64,000 nucleotides of DNA, taken from Acidimicrobiaceae bacterium (GTDB taxonomy: Bacteria; Actinomycetota; Acidimicrobiia; Acidimicrobiales; Ilumatobacteraceae). Below are positions 17,725-27,885 of this stretch, piece after piece (positions within the stretch are counted from its first letter, which is position 1; each line of letters starts with the position of its first letter). The notes under the pieces are model-generated. The model saw only the letters and a list, made by a program, of their open reading frames with translations. It searched no databases and was not told where the DNA came from. The stretch spans positions 558,001 through 622,000 of the forward strand of contig JADKGZ010000001.1 of the NCBI GenBank assembly GCA_016722025.1, written 5' to 3'. The position numbers were made by a program, and so were the translations under genes.

Positions 17725-19010
17725 CCCGCCTGCTCATCACCGGTGGCACGCTGCTGGACCAACACGGCGAGCGTGCCGGCGACCTCGCCATCGAGGACGG
17801 GCACATCGTCGCAGTGCGCGACGGCGCCGGGCCGCGGCTCACCGGCGACACCGTGCTCGATGCCTCGGAGTGCATCGTCGCCCCCGGCTTCGTCGACCTG
17901 CACGTGCACCTCCGCGAGCCGGGCAAGGAAGAGGCGGAGACCATCGAGACCGGAAGCCGAGCAGCGGCCCTCGGAGGGTTCACCGCCGTCGTCGCGATGC
18001 CCAACACCGACCCCGCACAGGACTGCGTGGCCGTGGTCGACTTCGTTCGCGCCCAGGGCCGCAAGGCCGGGCTGTGCGAGGTGCTGCCGTCGGGCTGCAT
18101 CACCATCGGCCGTGCCGGCGAGCAACTCGCCCCCTACGGCGAGCTGGCGGCGGCCGGCGTGCACCTGTTCACCGACGACGGCAACGGCGTACAAGACCCG
18201 CAGCTGATGCGTCGAGCGCTGGAGTACGCGAAGCCGTTGGGCATCGTGCTCGCTCAGCACTGCGAAGTGACTGCGCTCACCAAGGGTGCCGTGATGCACG
18301 AGGGTTCGTGCTGCAGCCGGCTCGGTTTGCCCGGCTGGCCGGCACTCGCAGAAGAGCTGATGGTGTTCCGCGACATCGAGCTGGTGCGTCTCACCGGCGT
18401 GCCGATGCACTTCCTGCACCTCTCCACCGCCCGCAGCGTGCAGCTGGTTCGCCAAGCGAAGGCCGAAGGGCTGCCCATCACGGCCGAGGCGACACCTCAT
18501 CACTTCACGCTCACCGACGAGCAGCTGGGTGGCTACGACCCCGTGTTCAAGGTGAACCCGCCGTTGCGCACCCGCGCCGACATCGACGCCATCAAGGCCG
18601 GCCTGGCCGACGGCACCATCGACGCCATCGCCACCGACCACGCACCCCACGCCCCGCACACCAAGGAGATGCCGCTCGACCAGGCGCCTCCGGGCATGGT
18701 GGGCCTGGAGACTGCGCTCGCGCTGGCGATCACCGAGCTCGACATGCCGCTGGCCGACATCGTGGCCGCGCTCAGCTGGCAGCCTGCCGCCATCGCCGGT
18801 GTCGCCGATCGCCACGGCCGGCCCATCGCGGTCGGCGAGCCGGCCAACCTCACCGTCTTCCACCCCACCCAGCAGTGGGCTGTGGTGCCGGCGCAGCTGG
18901 CGAGCAAGAGCCGCAACACGCCGTACGCCGGCCGCACCGTGCAGGGCAAGGTGCGCCACACCATCTTCGAGGGCAACCCGGTCGTCATCGACAGCGCCGC
19001 CCAGCGCTAA
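17721..19010 (+). CDS. pyrC: Dihydroorotase
   Basis: A 429-residue class I dihydroorotase of the amidohydrolase superfamily. It has the metal motif FVDLHVHLREPGKEEAET, the His ligands in VLAQHCEV and FLHLSTA, and the catalytic Asp in IATDHAPH. It closes carbamoyl-aspartate to dihydroorotate. It starts at the ATG that overlaps the pyrB stop. The operon ends here, convergent with map 23 bases away; carA, carB, pyrD and pyrF are not in this window. Confidence 0.95.
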   Translation: MTRLLITGGTLLDQHGERAGDLAIEDGHIVAVRDGAGPRLTGDTVLDASECIVAPGFVDLHVHLREPGKEEAETIETGSRAAALGGFTAVVAMPNTDPAQDCVAVVDFVRAQGRKAGLCEVLPSGCITIGRAGEQLAPYGELAAAGVHLFTDDGNGVQDPQLMRRALEYAKPLGIVLAQHCEVTALTKGAVMHEGSCCSRLGLPGWPALAEELMVFRDIELVRLTGVPMHFLHLSTARSVQLVRQAKAEGLPITAEATPHHFTLTDEQLGGYDPVFKVNPPLRTRADIDAIKAGLADGTIDAIATDHAPHAPHTKEMPLDQAPPGMVGLETALALAITELDMPLADIVAALSWQPAAIAGVADRHGRPIAVGEPANLTVFHPTQQWAVVPAQLASKSRNTPYAGRTVQGKVRHTIFEGNPVVIDSAAQR

Positions 19011-19033
19011 CCGGCCGCCGGGCGCAGCGCCGG

Positions 19034-19816
19034 CTACAGCTGAGTGAGTATCTCCGGACCGTTGGGGCCGACCAGCACGGTGTGCTCCACGTGGGCTGCC
19101 AACGAGCCGTCGGCGGTGGCGATGGTCCAGCCGTCGTCGAGCTCGAACACATCGTCGCTGCCGCCGCCGAGCAACATCGGCTCGATGGCCAGCACCATGC
19201 CCGCCAGCAGTTCGTGGCCGCGGCCCGGCTTCCCTCGATTCTCGACGTCGGGGTCTTCGTGCATGGCCCGGCCGATGCCGTGACCGCAGTAGTGGCGCGG
19301 GTTGCCGTACCCCGCTGCAGTGACGACGGCCTCCACCGCTGCGCCGACGTCGCCGAGGTGGCGGCGCGGCCGCATCTCGCGGATGGCGGCGGCGAGGGCA
19401 GCGTCGGCCGTGTCGATCAGGCGCTGCGCCTCCGGCGAGATGCTGCCGATGCCCATCGTGAAGGCGGCATCGCCGTGCCAGCCGTTGACGATGGCCCCAC
19501 AGTCGATGGAGAGCAGGTCGCCGTCGGCGAGCACTCGCGAGCCGGGGATGCCGTGGATCACCTCGTCGTTCACCGACGCACAGATCACGCCCGGGAAGCC
19601 GTGGTAGCCGAAGAAGTTGGAGTCGGCGCCTCGCCGTTCGAGCACATCGCGACCAACTCTGTCGAGCGCGGCCGTGGTGACCCCCGGGCGCGCTGCCGAG
19701 CGAATGGCCGCGTGCATCTCTGCCACGACGCGGCCGGCGGCGCGCATCTCGCGCAGCTCATTCGCCGACCGCCGAGGAATGCCGCCTTTGCCGAAGCGAC
19801 CGCGTGCCGACATCAT
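19034..19816 (-). CDS. map: Methionine aminopeptidase, type I
   Basis: About 260 residues starting MMSARGRFGKGG (ATG 19816 or 19813). The five metal ligands are visible: Asp in SIDCGAIVNGWHGDAAFT (two), His in HYCGHGIG, Glu in LAIEPML and Glu in HVEHTVLV. It removes the initiator Met from new proteins. It follows adk after five to eight bases and closes the long ribosomal-protein operon. There is no N-terminal zinc finger, so it is the short type Ia form. Confidence 0.95.
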   Translation of the reverse strand: MMSARGRFGKGGIPRRSANELREMRAAGRVVAEMHAAIRSAARPGVTTAALDRVGRDVLERRGADSNFFGYHGFPGVICASVNDEVIHGIPGSRVLADGDLLSIDCGAIVNGWHGDAAFTMGIGSISPEAQRLIDTADAALAAAIREMRPRRHLGDVGAAVEAVVTAAGYGNPRHYCGHGIGRAMHEDPDVENRGKPGRGHELLAGMVLAIEPMLLGGGSDDVFELDDGWTIATADGSLAAHVEHTVLVGPNGPEILTQL

Positions 19817-19821
19817 GCTGG

Positions 19822-20487
19822 TCAGCTCGGCCTGCGCGCAGCCTCGACCGCATCGGTGAGACGGCGGAAGACCTCGTCGGGCGATGCGACGCCGTCGACG
19901 ATGGCGAGCCGGCCATTGCGCTGGTAGTACTGGATGAGCGGCGAGGTCTGCTCCTCGTACAGGTCGAGGCGGTGCGCAATGGCCTCGGGCGTGTCGTCGT
20001 CGCGGTGCATCACGTCGCCACCGCACACTTCACAGATCCAGGGCAGCTTCTCCACGCCGTCGGCCACGTAGTTGGTGCCGCAGTCGCGACACACCCGCCG
20101 CGAGGTGAGCCGGTGCAGCACCAGGTCGCGGGGCACGTCGAGGTCGAGCACCACGTCGATCGGGCGAACCGCCGTGATCTCGTCGAGCGCCTGTGCCTGA
20201 CCGACCGTGCGCGGGAAGCCATCGAGGATGTAGCCACGGCTCACCGCATCGGGCTGGCTGAGGCGCTCGCGAACCAACCCGACCATGATGTCGTCGGTCA
20301 CCAGGCCACCTTCGTCCATCACACGCTTGGCCATCACACCCAACTCGGTGCCTTCACGCACGGCAGCACGCAACATGTCGCCGGTGCTGATGTGAGGAAC
20401 GACGAAGTGACGCGACAAGCGCACGCACTGTGTGCCCTTACCAGCGCCTTGGCGCCCGAGCAAGATCAGCCGGGCGCCCGGGATCAC
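19822..20487 (-). CDS. adk: Adenylate kinase
   Basis: A 221-residue long-form adenylate kinase starting at GTG 20487, which overlaps the secY stop (GTGA). It has the P-loop LGRQGAGKGTQ, the AMP-binding STGDMLRAAV and DGFPRT, and a LID with four cysteines (CRDC...CEVC) that can hold zinc. It converts AMP and ATP to two ADP. The map-adk-secY order is the usual one in actinobacteria. Confidence 0.95.
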   Translation of the reverse strand: MIPGARLILLGRQGAGKGTQCVRLSRHFVVPHISTGDMLRAAVREGTELGVMAKRVMDEGGLVTDDIMVGLVRERLSQPDAVSRGYILDGFPRTVGQAQALDEITAVRPIDVVLDLDVPRDLVLHRLTSRRVCRDCGTNYVADGVEKLPWICEVCGGDVMHRDDDTPEAIAHRLDLYEEQTSPLIQYYQRNGRLAIVDGVASPDEVFRRLTDAVEAARRPS

Positions 20488-21815
20488 TTCAGGAAACCCT
20501 CGTAGTTGCGCAGCATCAGCTGGCTGTCGATCTGGCGCATCAGCTCGAGGGCGACACCCACGGCGATGAGCACGGTGGTACCGGCGAAGGGGAAGTTCTG
20601 CACGTCGAAGGCCCACAACAGCAGGTAGGGCGTGATGGCGATGAGCGCAACGAAGACGGCGCCGGGCAACGTGATGCGGTTGACGGCCTTGCCCAGGTAG
20701 CGCTCGGTCTGCGGCCCCGGCCGCACACCGGGGATGAAGCCACCCTGGCGACGGATCTGGTCGGCCTGACGAATGGGGTCGAAGGCGATGGAGTTGTAGA
20801 AGTAGGCGAACGCCACGATCATCAACGAGAACAGCACGATGTAGATGAGGTTCTGGCTGTTGACCAGGTTCTCGTCCACCCAGTCCTGCACCGCGAAGCG
20901 CCACGAGCCCTCTTCGGCGCTGCCGAGCAGGTTGGTGAGCAGCACCGGCAGCAGCAGCACGGAGCTGGCGAAGATGATGGGCACCACGCCGCTCTGGTTC
21001 ACCTTCAGCGGAATGTACGTGCTCTGGCCGCCATACATGCGACGGCCGACCACTCGCTTGGCGAATTGCACGGGAATGCGCCGTTGCGCAAGCTCGACCT
21101 TCACCACCGCCACCACGATGCCCAGGCACAGCAGCAACAGCAAGGTGAAGACGAACCAACCCTTGCCGAGATAGACGTTGTAGAAGCCTGACGGCAGGCT
21201 GCTGACCACCGACGCGAAGATCACCATGCTCATGCCGTTGCCGATGCCGCGCTGGCTGATGAGCTCGCCCAGCCACATCAGCACAGCGGTACCGCCGACC
21301 AGAGTGGCGATGACCAGGTAGCCGCGTGGCCACATGCCGTCGGGCAGCAGTCGCAAGTTCTGCGGGAAGTTCTGGGCCGCACCGAAGAAGGCGTTGCCGT
21401 TGCCGTTGCCGAAGATGAACGTGAGCGCTGTCGCCTGCAACGTGGAGATGCCGATGGCGAGGTAGCGCGTGTACTGGGTGATCTTGCGCTGACCGACCGC
21501 GCCTTCCTGCTGCAGCTTCTCCAGCTTGGGAATGACCACACCCAAGACCTGCATGATGATGCTGGCCGTGATGTACGGCATGATGCCCAGCGCGAAGATG
21601 CTGAAGCTGGCGAACGCGCCACCGCTGAACAGGTTGAAGAAGCCGAGCGCACCCTGCGTGTTGGCTGCTGCCTTGAACTGGCGCACGGCATCGGCGTCGA
21701 TACCCGGAACGCGGATGGCGACGCCGACGCGGTAGAGCGCCACCATCGCCATCACGAAGAGGATCTTGTTGCGCAGGTCGGGCACCTTGAAGACATTCTT
21801 CAAGTTGGAGAACAC
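20484..21815 (-). CDS. secY: Protein translocase subunit SecY
   Basis: 443 residues with ten membrane segments, starting at GTG 21815 (MFSNLKNVFKVPDLRNKIL). Typical pieces are GIMPYITASIIMQVL in the second helix, QRGIGNGMSM, and the cytosolic loop YIPLKVNQSGVVPIIFASS. It forms the SecYEG protein-conducting channel. An open frame continues upstream, but it has no support. GGGAG lies before the GTG. It follows rplO by 49 bases. Confidence 0.96.
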   Translation of the reverse strand: MFSNLKNVFKVPDLRNKILFVMAMVALYRVGVAIRVPGIDADAVRQFKAAANTQGALGFFNLFSGGAFASFSIFALGIMPYITASIIMQVLGVVIPKLEKLQQEGAVGQRKITQYTRYLAIGISTLQATALTFIFGNGNGNAFFGAAQNFPQNLRLLPDGMWPRGYLVIATLVGGTAVLMWLGELISQRGIGNGMSMVIFASVVSSLPSGFYNVYLGKGWFVFTLLLLLCLGIVVAVVKVELAQRRIPVQFAKRVVGRRMYGGQSTYIPLKVNQSGVVPIIFASSVLLLPVLLTNLLGSAEEGSWRFAVQDWVDENLVNSQNLIYIVLFSLMIVAFAYFYNSIAFDPIRQADQIRRQGGFIPGVRPGPQTERYLGKAVNRITLPGAVFVALIAITPYLLLWAFDVQNFPFAGTTVLIAVGVALELMRQIDSQLMLRNYEGFLK

Positions 21816-21864
21816 GGGCTGGCTCCCAGGAGGTTTCGATGCGACGCCGAGACGGCGAAGTGCA

Positions 21865-22359
21865 TCAGCGGTTGGTGAACTGGTTGCCCTTGACCGGCGG
21901 GCGACCCTGCTTGTACGGCGACGGCAGCAGCGTGACGCTACCGCCTGCGGCCGTGATGGCGGCGTCGGCAGCCTGCGAGACTGCATGGGCGGTGAGCTGC
22001 ACGGCGATGGTGATCTCGCCACGAGCGAGCACCTTCACGAGCGTGCCTTTGCGCACCAGGCCGGCGGCCACCAAGACCTCGGGGGTGACCACTGCTTCGT
22101 TCAGGTTGGTGAGCTGATCGAGGTTGACCGGGCTGTACTCCACCCGGAACGGGTTGTTGAAGCCCTTCAACTTCGGCACTCGCTGCTTGAGCGGCATCTG
22201 GCCGCCTTCGAAGCCGCGGGCGACCTTGCCGCGACCACGCGACTTCTGGCCCTTGGTACCGGCACCGGCGGTCTTGCCGCCCTTGCCGCCGATACCGCGA
22301 CCGACGCGCTTCTTGGCCTTGGTGCTGCCGGGGGCAGGTGAGAGTTCGTCGACGCGCAT
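21865..22359 (-). CDS. rplO: 50S ribosomal protein uL15
   Basis: 164 residues, starting MRVDELSPAPGSTKAKKRVGRG, followed by the glycine- and arginine-rich N-terminal arm (KGGKTAGAGTKGQKSRG) that winds through 23S rRNA. It is a normal, slightly long uL15. One base separates it from rpmD. Confidence 0.96.
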   Translation of the reverse strand: MRVDELSPAPGSTKAKKRVGRGIGGKGGKTAGAGTKGQKSRGRGKVARGFEGGQMPLKQRVPKLKGFNNPFRVEYSPVNLDQLTNLNEAVVTPEVLVAAGLVRKGTLVKVLARGEITIAVQLTAHAVSQAADAAITAAGGSVTLLPSPYKQGRPPVKGNQFTNR

Positions 22360-22360
22360 G

Positions 22361-22597
22361 TCAGTTCACAGTTCCGTTGTCTGAGGTGGTGGCGGCGTTC
22401 TCCGTGACCTCGATGAGGTGCGGGACGCGAAGCAGCATGCCCCGGATCTCCGGACGATCAGGCAGCACGTTGGTGTCGCCGATCTTGCGCAGGCCGAGCG
22501 CACGCAAGGTGCCGCGGTTCTTGGGCTTGTTGCCGATCGCCGAGCGCACCTGGCGCACGGTGATGGTGGGGCCGTCGTAGTTCTTGTCGGTACGCAT
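22361..22597 (-). CDS. rpmD: 50S ribosomal protein uL30
   Basis: A 78-residue short bacterial uL30. The core ITVRQVRSAIGNKPKNRGTLRALGLRKIGD is diagnostic. It has about 15 extra C-terminal residues (ENAATTSDNGTVN) beyond the usual 60. Its start overlaps the rpsE stop by one base. Confidence 0.94.
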   Translation of the reverse strand: MRTDKNYDGPTITVRQVRSAIGNKPKNRGTLRALGLRKIGDTNVLPDRPEIRGMLLRVPHLIEVTENAATTSDNGTVN

Positions 22598-23193
22598 CAG
22601 TGCGACTCCCCTGCGGTCATCTGCTTCTTGCGCTCGTTGTAGGCCTTGAGGACGCCCTTGGGGACGAAGTCTTCGGCAGCGAGGCCGCGGCGGGCCGCCA
22701 CCTCATCGGGGCGCTGCAACGACATCAGGCCGTTGATCGTGGCGCGTGCCACGTTGATCGAGTTCGAGGAGCCGAGCGACTTGCACAGCACATCGTGGAT
22801 GCCGGCTTCTTCCAGGATGACACGAGCAGCGCCACCGGCGATGACGCCGGTACCGGGAGCGGCCGGCTTCATCATCACGCGACCGGCGGAGTTGATGCCG
22901 ATGATCGGGTGAGTGATGGTGCTGCCGGCCAGGGCCACGTCGAACAGGTTCTTCTTGGCTTCTTCGGTGCCCTTCTGGATGGCCAGCGGCACTTCCTTGG
23001 CCTTGCCGTAGCCGAGGCCGACGCGACCATTGCCATCGCCGACCACGACGAGCGCGGTGAAGGAGAAGCGACGGCCACCCTTGACCACCTTGGCGACGCG
23101 GTTGATGGAAATGACACGCGATTCACGCAGCCCGCTGGGATCTGGGGCGCGCTCCTCATTGCGATTGTTGCCGTAATTCGAGGGGGCGGCCAT
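22597..23193 (-). CDS. rpsE: 30S ribosomal protein uS5
   Basis: 198 residues. The dsRNA-binding N-terminal S5 domain ([27 protein letters not shown]) precedes the C-terminal domain ([24 protein letters not shown]). uS5 contributes to decoding accuracy and the mRNA entry site. It overlaps rplR by one base. Confidence 0.96.
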   Translation of the reverse strand: MAAPSNYGNNRNEERAPDPSGLRESRVISINRVAKVVKGGRRFSFTALVVVGDGNGRVGLGYGKAKEVPLAIQKGTEEAKKNLFDVALAGSTITHPIIGINSAGRVMMKPAAPGTGVIAGGAARVILEEAGIHDVLCKSLGSSNSINVARATINGLMSLQRPDEVAARRGLAAEDFVPKGVLKAYNERKKQMTAGESH

Positions 23194-23561
23194 CAGAACT
23201 CCAAACCTGCTGCACGGGCCGCAGTAGCGACTGCGGCAATACGGCCGTGGTAGGCGAAGCCACCACGATCGAACACGACCTGAGTGATGCCGGCGGCCTT
23301 CGCGCGCTCAGCGACCAGTTGGCCCAAACGAGTGGCTGCGTCGACGGTGGCGCCGCTGCCTTCGCTCTTCACGCCTGCCTCGGTGGTGCTGGCTGCGACG
23401 ATGGTGCGACCGGCAACATCGTCGATGACCTGCAGCGTGAGGTGCTTGTTGGAGCGGAACACGGCCAGGCGCGGACGCGCGGCGGTGCCATGGATCTTCT
23501 TGCGCACCCGCCGGTGGCGGATGATGCGGCCGTTGCGGCGCTTTTGTGCGGTGTTGCTCAT
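23193..23561 (-). CDS. rplR: 50S ribosomal protein uL18
   Basis: 122 residues from the ATG at 23561 ([22 protein letters not shown]). Conserved parts are [20 protein letters not shown] and [14 protein letters not shown]. It binds 5S rRNA with uL5. The frame is open further upstream through rplF, but the family start fixes this ATG. Confidence 0.95.
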   Translation of the reverse strand: MSNTAQKRRNGRIIRHRRVRKKIHGTAARPRLAVFRSNKHLTLQVIDDVAGRTIVAASTTEAGVKSEGSGATVDAATRLGQLVAERAKAAGITQVVFDRGGFAYHGRIAAVATAARAAGLEF

Positions 23562-23583
23562 ACGAGTGGCTCTTCCTGGCTCG

Positions 23584-24126
23584 TCACTTCTTGCCGGTCT
23601 TGCCGGCCTTACGCAGGACCTTCTCGCCGAGGTAGCGCACACCCTTGCCCTTGTAGGGCTCGGGCTTGCGCACGGCACGGATGTTGGCGGCGACTTGGCC
23701 GACCACTTCCTTGTCGATGCCGCGGACGATGATGCGGGTCTGGGTGGGCACCTCGAAGGTGACACCTTCCGGCGCTTCCATGAGCACCGGGTGGCTGAAC
23801 CCGAGGGCCAGACGCAGCTGAGTGGGGGTGAGGGCTTCGGCGCGGTAGCCCACGCCGATGATCTCCAGCTCCTTGGAGAAGCCGTCGGTGACACCGACGA
23901 CCATGTTGCTCACCAACGTGCGAGTGAGGCCGTGCAACGAACGGTTCTGCCGCTCGTCGTTGGGGCGCTCGACCAGCAGGGTGCCCTCGTCACGGCGCAC
24001 CGAGATGGCGCCCGGAACGGTACGCGACAGGCTGCCCTTGGGCCCCTTGACGGTGACGAACGCACCATCGATGGTGACGTCGACGGTGCCGGGTACGGCG
24101 ATGGGAGTCTTACCAATGCGAGACAT
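23584..24126 (-). CDS. rplF: 50S ribosomal protein uL6
   Basis: 180 residues: [17 protein letters not shown] and the C-terminal signature [26 protein letters not shown]. The two repeated alpha/beta domains are intact. It lies at the base of the factor-binding stalk. Confidence 0.96.
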   Translation of the reverse strand: MSRIGKTPIAVPGTVDVTIDGAFVTVKGPKGSLSRTVPGAISVRRDEGTLLVERPNDERQNRSLHGLTRTLVSNMVVGVTDGFSKELEIIGVGYRAEALTPTQLRLALGFSHPVLMEAPEGVTFEVPTQTRIIVRGIDKEVVGQVAANIRAVRKPEPYKGKGVRYLGEKVLRKAGKTGKK

Positions 24127-24141
24127 GACGAATCCTCTTTC

Positions 24142-24543
24142 TCACCACACGTAGCAGAGAACCTCGCCGCCCACCTTGCGCTTGCGCGCTTCGCGGTCGG
24201 TCAAGAGTCCCTGGCTGGTGGACAGGACGGCCACCCCGAGGCCACCGAGCACACGCGGAACCGCGTCGCTCTTGCGGTAGATCCGCAGGCCGGGAGTGGA
24301 GATACGACGAAGGCCCGAAATGGTGCGCCGACGATCGTGCGAGTACTTCATCGAGATGGTGAGCACCTCACCGGGGCCGGTCGTGGACGCTGCCACGGCG
24401 AAGCCGGTGATGTAACCCTCCTTCTGGAGGATGGTGGCCAAGGCCACCTTCTGCTTGGAAGCCGGCATGCGAACCTCATCGTGCATCGCCGTGTTGGCGT
24501 TGCGGATGCGGGTGAGCATGTCAGCGATGGGATCAGTGAGCAT
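24142..24543 (-). CDS. rpsH: 30S ribosomal protein uS8
   Basis: 133 residues starting [20 protein letters not shown], with the C-terminal [20 protein letters not shown] block that binds 16S helix 21. uS8 is the translational repressor of the spc operon in several bacteria; no target structure was identified here. Confidence 0.96.
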   Translation of the reverse strand: MLTDPIADMLTRIRNANTAMHDEVRMPASKQKVALATILQKEGYITGFAVAASTTGPGEVLTISMKYSHDRRRTISGLRRISTPGLRIYRKSDAVPRVLGGLGVAVLSTSQGLLTDREARKRKVGGEVLCYVW

Positions 24544-24552
24544 CTTCTCTCC

Positions 24553-24738
24553 TCACCAGCTCGCCTTGGTGACGCCCGGGATCTCGCCCGCATGGGCCAT
24601 CTCGCGGAGGCACACACGGCAGAGGCCGAACTTGCGGTACACCGAACGGGCACGACCGCAGCGGCGGCAGCGCGTGTAACCCCGCACCTTGAACTTGGGT
24701 GTGGCGTTTGCCTTGTTGATCAGCGACTTCTTTGCCAT
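24553..24738 (-). CDS. rpsZ: 30S ribosomal protein uS14, zinc-binding short form
   Basis: 61 residues from the ATG at 24738. It has the zinc ribbon Cys24-x2-Cys27...Cys40-x2-Cys43 ([22 protein letters not shown]) and ends in [11 protein letters not shown]. This is the C+ short paralogue usual in Gram-positive bacteria, in place of the 100-residue RpsN. It lies between rplE and rpsH. Confidence 0.95.
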   Translation of the reverse strand: MAKKSLINKANATPKFKVRGYTRCRRCGRARSVYRKFGLCRVCLREMAHAGEIPGVTKASW

Positions 24739-24749
24739 ATCCGGGCCCT

Positions 24750-25409
24750 CTACTTCTTCTTCGCAGGCTTGCCTGCGCCCTTGCCGCCGCGCACAGGGCC
24801 GCGACGCTTCTGCTTCGTGGGAGCCGCACCGGCTTCGTCGCCCCGCTTGAACGGGAACCCGAAAGCATCGAGCAGCGCCTTGCCCTGCTCGTTGGTGGCG
24901 GCGGAAGTGACGATGGTGATGTCCATGCCACGGTTGGAGTCGATCTTGTCGTAGTCGATCTCGGGGAACACGGTCTGGTCGGAGAGACCGAACGTGTAGT
25001 TGCCACGACCATCCCAGCTGTGTGCCGGCAGACCACGGAAGTCGCGGATGCGGGGAATGGCCACCGCGATCAAACGATCGAGGAACTCCCACATCCGGTC
25101 GCCACGCAAGGTGACCTTGCAGCCGATCGACTGACCCTCGCGCAGCTTGAAGGCGGCGATGGAGTCCTTGGCCTTGGTGATGATGGGCTTCTGACCGCTG
25201 ATCTTGGTGAGATCGGCGACAGCGCCTTCCAGCAGCGACGGCTGCTGGGTGGCACGACCGACACCCATGTTGATGACGATCTTCTCCAGCTTGGGGATCT
25301 GCATCGGGTTGGCGAGGCCGAGCTGCTCTTGGAGAGCGGCGCGGATGTCGTCGTGATACTTCTGCTTCAGCCGAGGGGCCGTTGCGGTTGCGATCGCGGT
25401 GTCGGTCAT
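24750..25409 (-). CDS. rplE: 50S ribosomal protein uL5 with basic C-terminal tail
   Basis: 219 residues; typical uL5 is about 180. The core includes [32 protein letters not shown] and the final FPFKRGD. After this come about 35 extra residues rich in Lys, Arg, Gly and Pro, ending in KPAKKK. uL5 binds 5S rRNA and contacts P-site tRNA. Its ATG overlaps the rplX stop by four bases. Confidence 0.95.
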   Translation of the reverse strand: MTDTAIATATAPRLKQKYHDDIRAALQEQLGLANPMQIPKLEKIVINMGVGRATQQPSLLEGAVADLTKISGQKPIITKAKDSIAAFKLREGQSIGCKVTLRGDRMWEFLDRLIAVAIPRIRDFRGLPAHSWDGRGNYTFGLSDQTVFPEIDYDKIDSNRGMDITIVTSAATNEQGKALLDAFGFPFKRGDEAGAAPTKQKRRGPVRGGKGAGKPAKKK

Positions 25410-25717
25410 GAGATCACCTCACCGGTGCGCTTGGCGACGCGCACCTTGGTGCCGTCGGGCTGGATCTGGTAACCGACCCGCGTGGGCTTGCCCTTGTGCA
25501 CCAGCATCACGTTGCTGGCATCGACGGGCATGTCGCGATCGATGATGCCGCCCTGCTGATTGGTCTTGCGGGCCTTGCTGTGCTTCTTGGCCGTGTTGAC
25601 ACCGTTGACGATGACCTTGTTGACGGTGGGCATGACCTGCACCACTTCGCCTTCCTGGCCCTTGTCCTTACCGGCGATGACCACGACGGTGTCGCCCTTC
25701 TTGAGCTTCATGGTCAC
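25406..25717 (-). CDS. rplX: 50S ribosomal protein uL24
   Basis: 103 residues with the KOW motif [23 protein letters not shown]. It is an assembly initiator near the tunnel exit. The ATG at 25717 overlaps the rplN stop by ATGA. Confidence 0.95.
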   Translation of the reverse strand: MTMKLKKGDTVVVIAGKDKGQEGEVVQVMPTVNKVIVNGVNTAKKHSKARKTNQQGGIIDRDMPVDASNVMLVHKGKPTRVGYQIQPDGTKVRVAKRTGEVIS

Positions 25718-26082
25718 AGCACCTCCGGGGCCAGCGACACGATGCGCATGAACTTCTTGTCACGCAGTTCACGACCGACTGGCCCGAAGATGCGGGTGCC
25801 ACGCGGGGTGAGATCGTCCTTGATGATGACGGCAGCGTTCTCGTCGAAACGGATGTAGCTGCCGTCGGGGCGGCGACGTTCCTTCTTGGTGCGAACGACG
25901 ACGCACTTCACGACGTCACCCTTCTTCACCGCGGCGCCGGGAATGGCGTCCTTGACGGTGGCCACGAAGATGTCGCCGATGCCTGCATAGCGCCGGCGAG
26001 TACCGCCCAGCACCTTGATGCAGAGCACTTCCTTGGCGCCGCTGTTGTCGGCAACGCGGAGGCGGGATTCCTGCTGGATCAC
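25714..26082 (-). CDS. rplN: 50S ribosomal protein uL14
   Basis: 122 residues, starting at GTG 26082 that overlaps the rpsQ stop (GTGA), giving [18 protein letters not shown]. The conserved [14 protein letters not shown] and [14 protein letters not shown] are present. It forms an intersubunit bridge with 16S rRNA. Confidence 0.96.
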   Translation of the reverse strand: MIQQESRLRVADNSGAKEVLCIKVLGGTRRRYAGIGDIFVATVKDAIPGAAVKKGDVVKCVVVRTKKERRRPDGSYIRFDENAAVIIKDDLTPRGTRIFGPVGRELRDKKFMRIVSLAPEVL

Positions 26083-26366
26083 TTGGCACGCTCCAGGATC
26101 TCGATGACGCGCCAGCGCTTGTTCTTGCTGAGCGGGCGGGTCTCCATCACGCGCACCTTGTCGCCGATGTTGGCGTCGTTGGCCTCGTCGTGGGCGTACA
26201 GCTTCTTGGTACGCATCATGAACTTGCCGTACTTCGGGTGGCGCACGCGCTCGACGACTGCGACGACCGCGGTCTTGTCCATCTTGTTGGACACGACCAG
26301 GCCCTCGCGGGTCTTGCGGTTGTTGCGCTCGGCAGTTGCAGCGGCTTGCGTTACTTCGGACATCAC
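26079..26366 (-). CDS. rpsQ: 30S ribosomal protein uS17
   Basis: 95 residues. The OB-fold core is [32 protein letters not shown], preceded by an extra N-terminal stretch of about 15 residues. GTG 26366 overlaps the rpmC stop (GTGA); ATG 26363 directly follows and is an alternative start. Confidence 0.94.
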   Translation of the reverse strand: MMSEVTQAAATAERNNRKTREGLVVSNKMDKTAVVAVVERVRHPKYGKFMMRTKKLYAHDEANDANIGDKVRVMETRPLSKNKRWRVIEILERAK

Positions 26367-26578
26367 TTGGTCCCCTCTGCCAGGGCGATTTCCTGCGCAC
26401 GGATCTGGGTGTTGATTCGGGCGATCTGTCGACGCACCTTGCCGATCTCGGCGTTGTTGTCGAGCTGGCCGGTGGCGTTGCGGAAACGCAGGTTGAGTGC
26501 CTCTTGCTTGGTGGCCCGCAGCTCCTCGACGAGGGCGGCGAGATCCAGTTCCTTCAATTCGGTGTTGGAACGTGCCAT
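26363..26578 (-). CDS. rpmC: 50S ribosomal protein uL29
   Basis: 71 residues starting [16 protein letters not shown]. It forms the usual helical pair with [28 protein letters not shown]. It sits at the tunnel exit next to uL23 and serves as a docking site for SRP and chaperones. The frame is open upstream, but this ATG matches the family. Confidence 0.94.
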   Translation of the reverse strand: MARSNTELKELDLAALVEELRATKQEALNLRFRNATGQLDNNAEIGKVRRQIARINTQIRAQEIALAEGTK

Positions 26579-26579
26579 C

Positions 26580-26996
26580 TCAGTACACCTCCTCGCGGGT
26601 GATGATGCGTGCCTTGATCGGCAGCTTCTGGATCGCCTTGGCCATGGCAGCCTTGGCGATCTCTTCATTGGGGAACGACAGCTCGAACAGCACCCGGCCC
26701 GGCTTCACCACGGCGACCCAGAACTCGGGGTTGCCCTTGCCGGAACCCATGCGGGTCTCGGCCGGCTTCTTGGTGACGGGCTTGTCGGGGAAGACGTTGA
26801 TCCAGACCTTGCCACCACGCTTGATGGCACGGGTCATGGCGATACGAGCAGCTTCGATCTGGCGGGCGGTGAGCCAGCACGGCTCGAGCGCCTGAATGCC
26901 GTACTCGCCGAAGGCGAGCTCGTTGCCACCCTTGGACAGGCCAAACGTGCGACCACGGTGGTGCTTGCGATGTGCGACTTTACGGGGCATCAACAT
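26580..26996 (-). CDS. rplP: 50S ribosomal protein uL16
   Basis: 138 residues starting [19 protein letters not shown], the standard bacterial start; an ATG two codons later is possible. The conserved [21 protein letters not shown] and [24 protein letters not shown] segments are intact. It helps position aminoacyl-tRNA at the peptidyl transferase centre. Confidence 0.96.
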   Translation of the reverse strand: MLMPRKVAHRKHHRGRTFGLSKGGNELAFGEYGIQALEPCWLTARQIEAARIAMTRAIKRGGKVWINVFPDKPVTKKPAETRMGSGKGNPEFWVAVVKPGRVLFELSFPNEEIAKAAMAKAIQKLPIKARIITREEVY

Positions 26997-27002
26997 GAGC
27001 GA

Positions 27003-27884
27003 TCAATCCTCCCCACGGAAGTGCGGGGCTTCTGCGGCGCCGCCATGAGTGCGGCGAGCGATTTCTTCTTCCTCGTCGAGCAGCTTCTCCAGTTCTGGAT
27101 CGGCCTCCTTGACGAGCGGTGCAGCTTCGGTCTCGGGCTCGTCGGCCTTGCGTCGGCCGGTGGACGAGACCACCTTGCGCGGAGCGCCGAGGCCGGTGGC
27201 ATCGCCGACCGCAAGCGCGGCTTCGCGGGCGATCTTCTCGTCGGTGGCGGCCTTGTAGGGCACGATGTCGCCCTTGTAGATCCACACCTTCACGCCGACG
27301 CGGCCACTGGAGGTACGAGCCTCACGCATGCCGTAGTCGATGTCGGCGCGCAACGTGTGCAGCGGCACACGACCTTCGCGATACCACTCGGTGCGGCTCA
27401 TCTCGGCGCCGCCGAGGCGACCCGAGCACTGCACCCGGATGCCGAGGGCACCGGCCTTCTGTGCGTTCTGCACGGCACGCTTCATCGCCCGACGAAAGGC
27501 GATGCGGTTGACCAACTGGTCGGCAACGCCTTGGGCGATGAGTGCTGCGTCGAGCTCGGGGCTCTTGATCTCGACGATGTTGAGCTGCACCTTCGGGTTG
27601 CCGGTGATCTGCGTGAGCAGTGCCCGCAGCTCGTCGGCCTGGGCGCCACGACGGCCGATGACGATGCCGGGGCGGGCAGTGTGGATGTCGACGCGCACCT
27701 TGTCACGGGTGCGCTCGATCTCGATGCGGCTGACAGCGGCGGACTCGAGCTTGGTCATCAGGGCCTTGCGGATCTTCCAGTCCTCGGTGAGGTACTCCTT
27801 GTAGTCGCGCTCGCTGAACCAGCGGCTCTTCCACTCGGTGGTCACGCCAAGACGGAAACCGTAGGGGTTGATCTTCTGACCCAT
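27003..27884 (-). CDS. rpsC: 30S ribosomal protein uS3 with acidic C-terminal extension
   Basis: 293 residues from ATG 27884 ([14 protein letters not shown]). The KH domain loop is VIGRRGAQ, and the S3 C domain includes [31 protein letters not shown]. About 60 C-terminal residues beyond the usual end are Glu- and Lys-rich ([14 protein letters not shown]). It forms the mRNA entry helicase with uS4 and uS5. One base separates it from rplV. Confidence 0.95.
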   Translation of the reverse strand: MGQKINPYGFRLGVTTEWKSRWFSERDYKEYLTEDWKIRKALMTKLESAAVSRIEIERTRDKVRVDIHTARPGIVIGRRGAQADELRALLTQITGNPKVQLNIVEIKSPELDAALIAQGVADQLVNRIAFRRAMKRAVQNAQKAGALGIRVQCSGRLGGAEMSRTEWYREGRVPLHTLRADIDYGMREARTSSGRVGVKVWIYKGDIVPYKAATDEKIAREAALAVGDATGLGAPRKVVSSTGRRKADEPETEAAPLVKEADPELEKLLDEEEEIARRTHGGAAEAPHFRGED

Positions 27885-27885
27885 T

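Noticed and set aside
19011..19033. Terminator between pyrC and map
   Set aside because: The gap is GC-rich with weak self-pairing and no T run in either direction; not convincing.
20488..21333. Adenylate kinase fused to a long N-terminal extension
   Set aside because: The upstream frame is the shadow of secY; GTG 20487 overlapping the secY stop and the family start fit adk.
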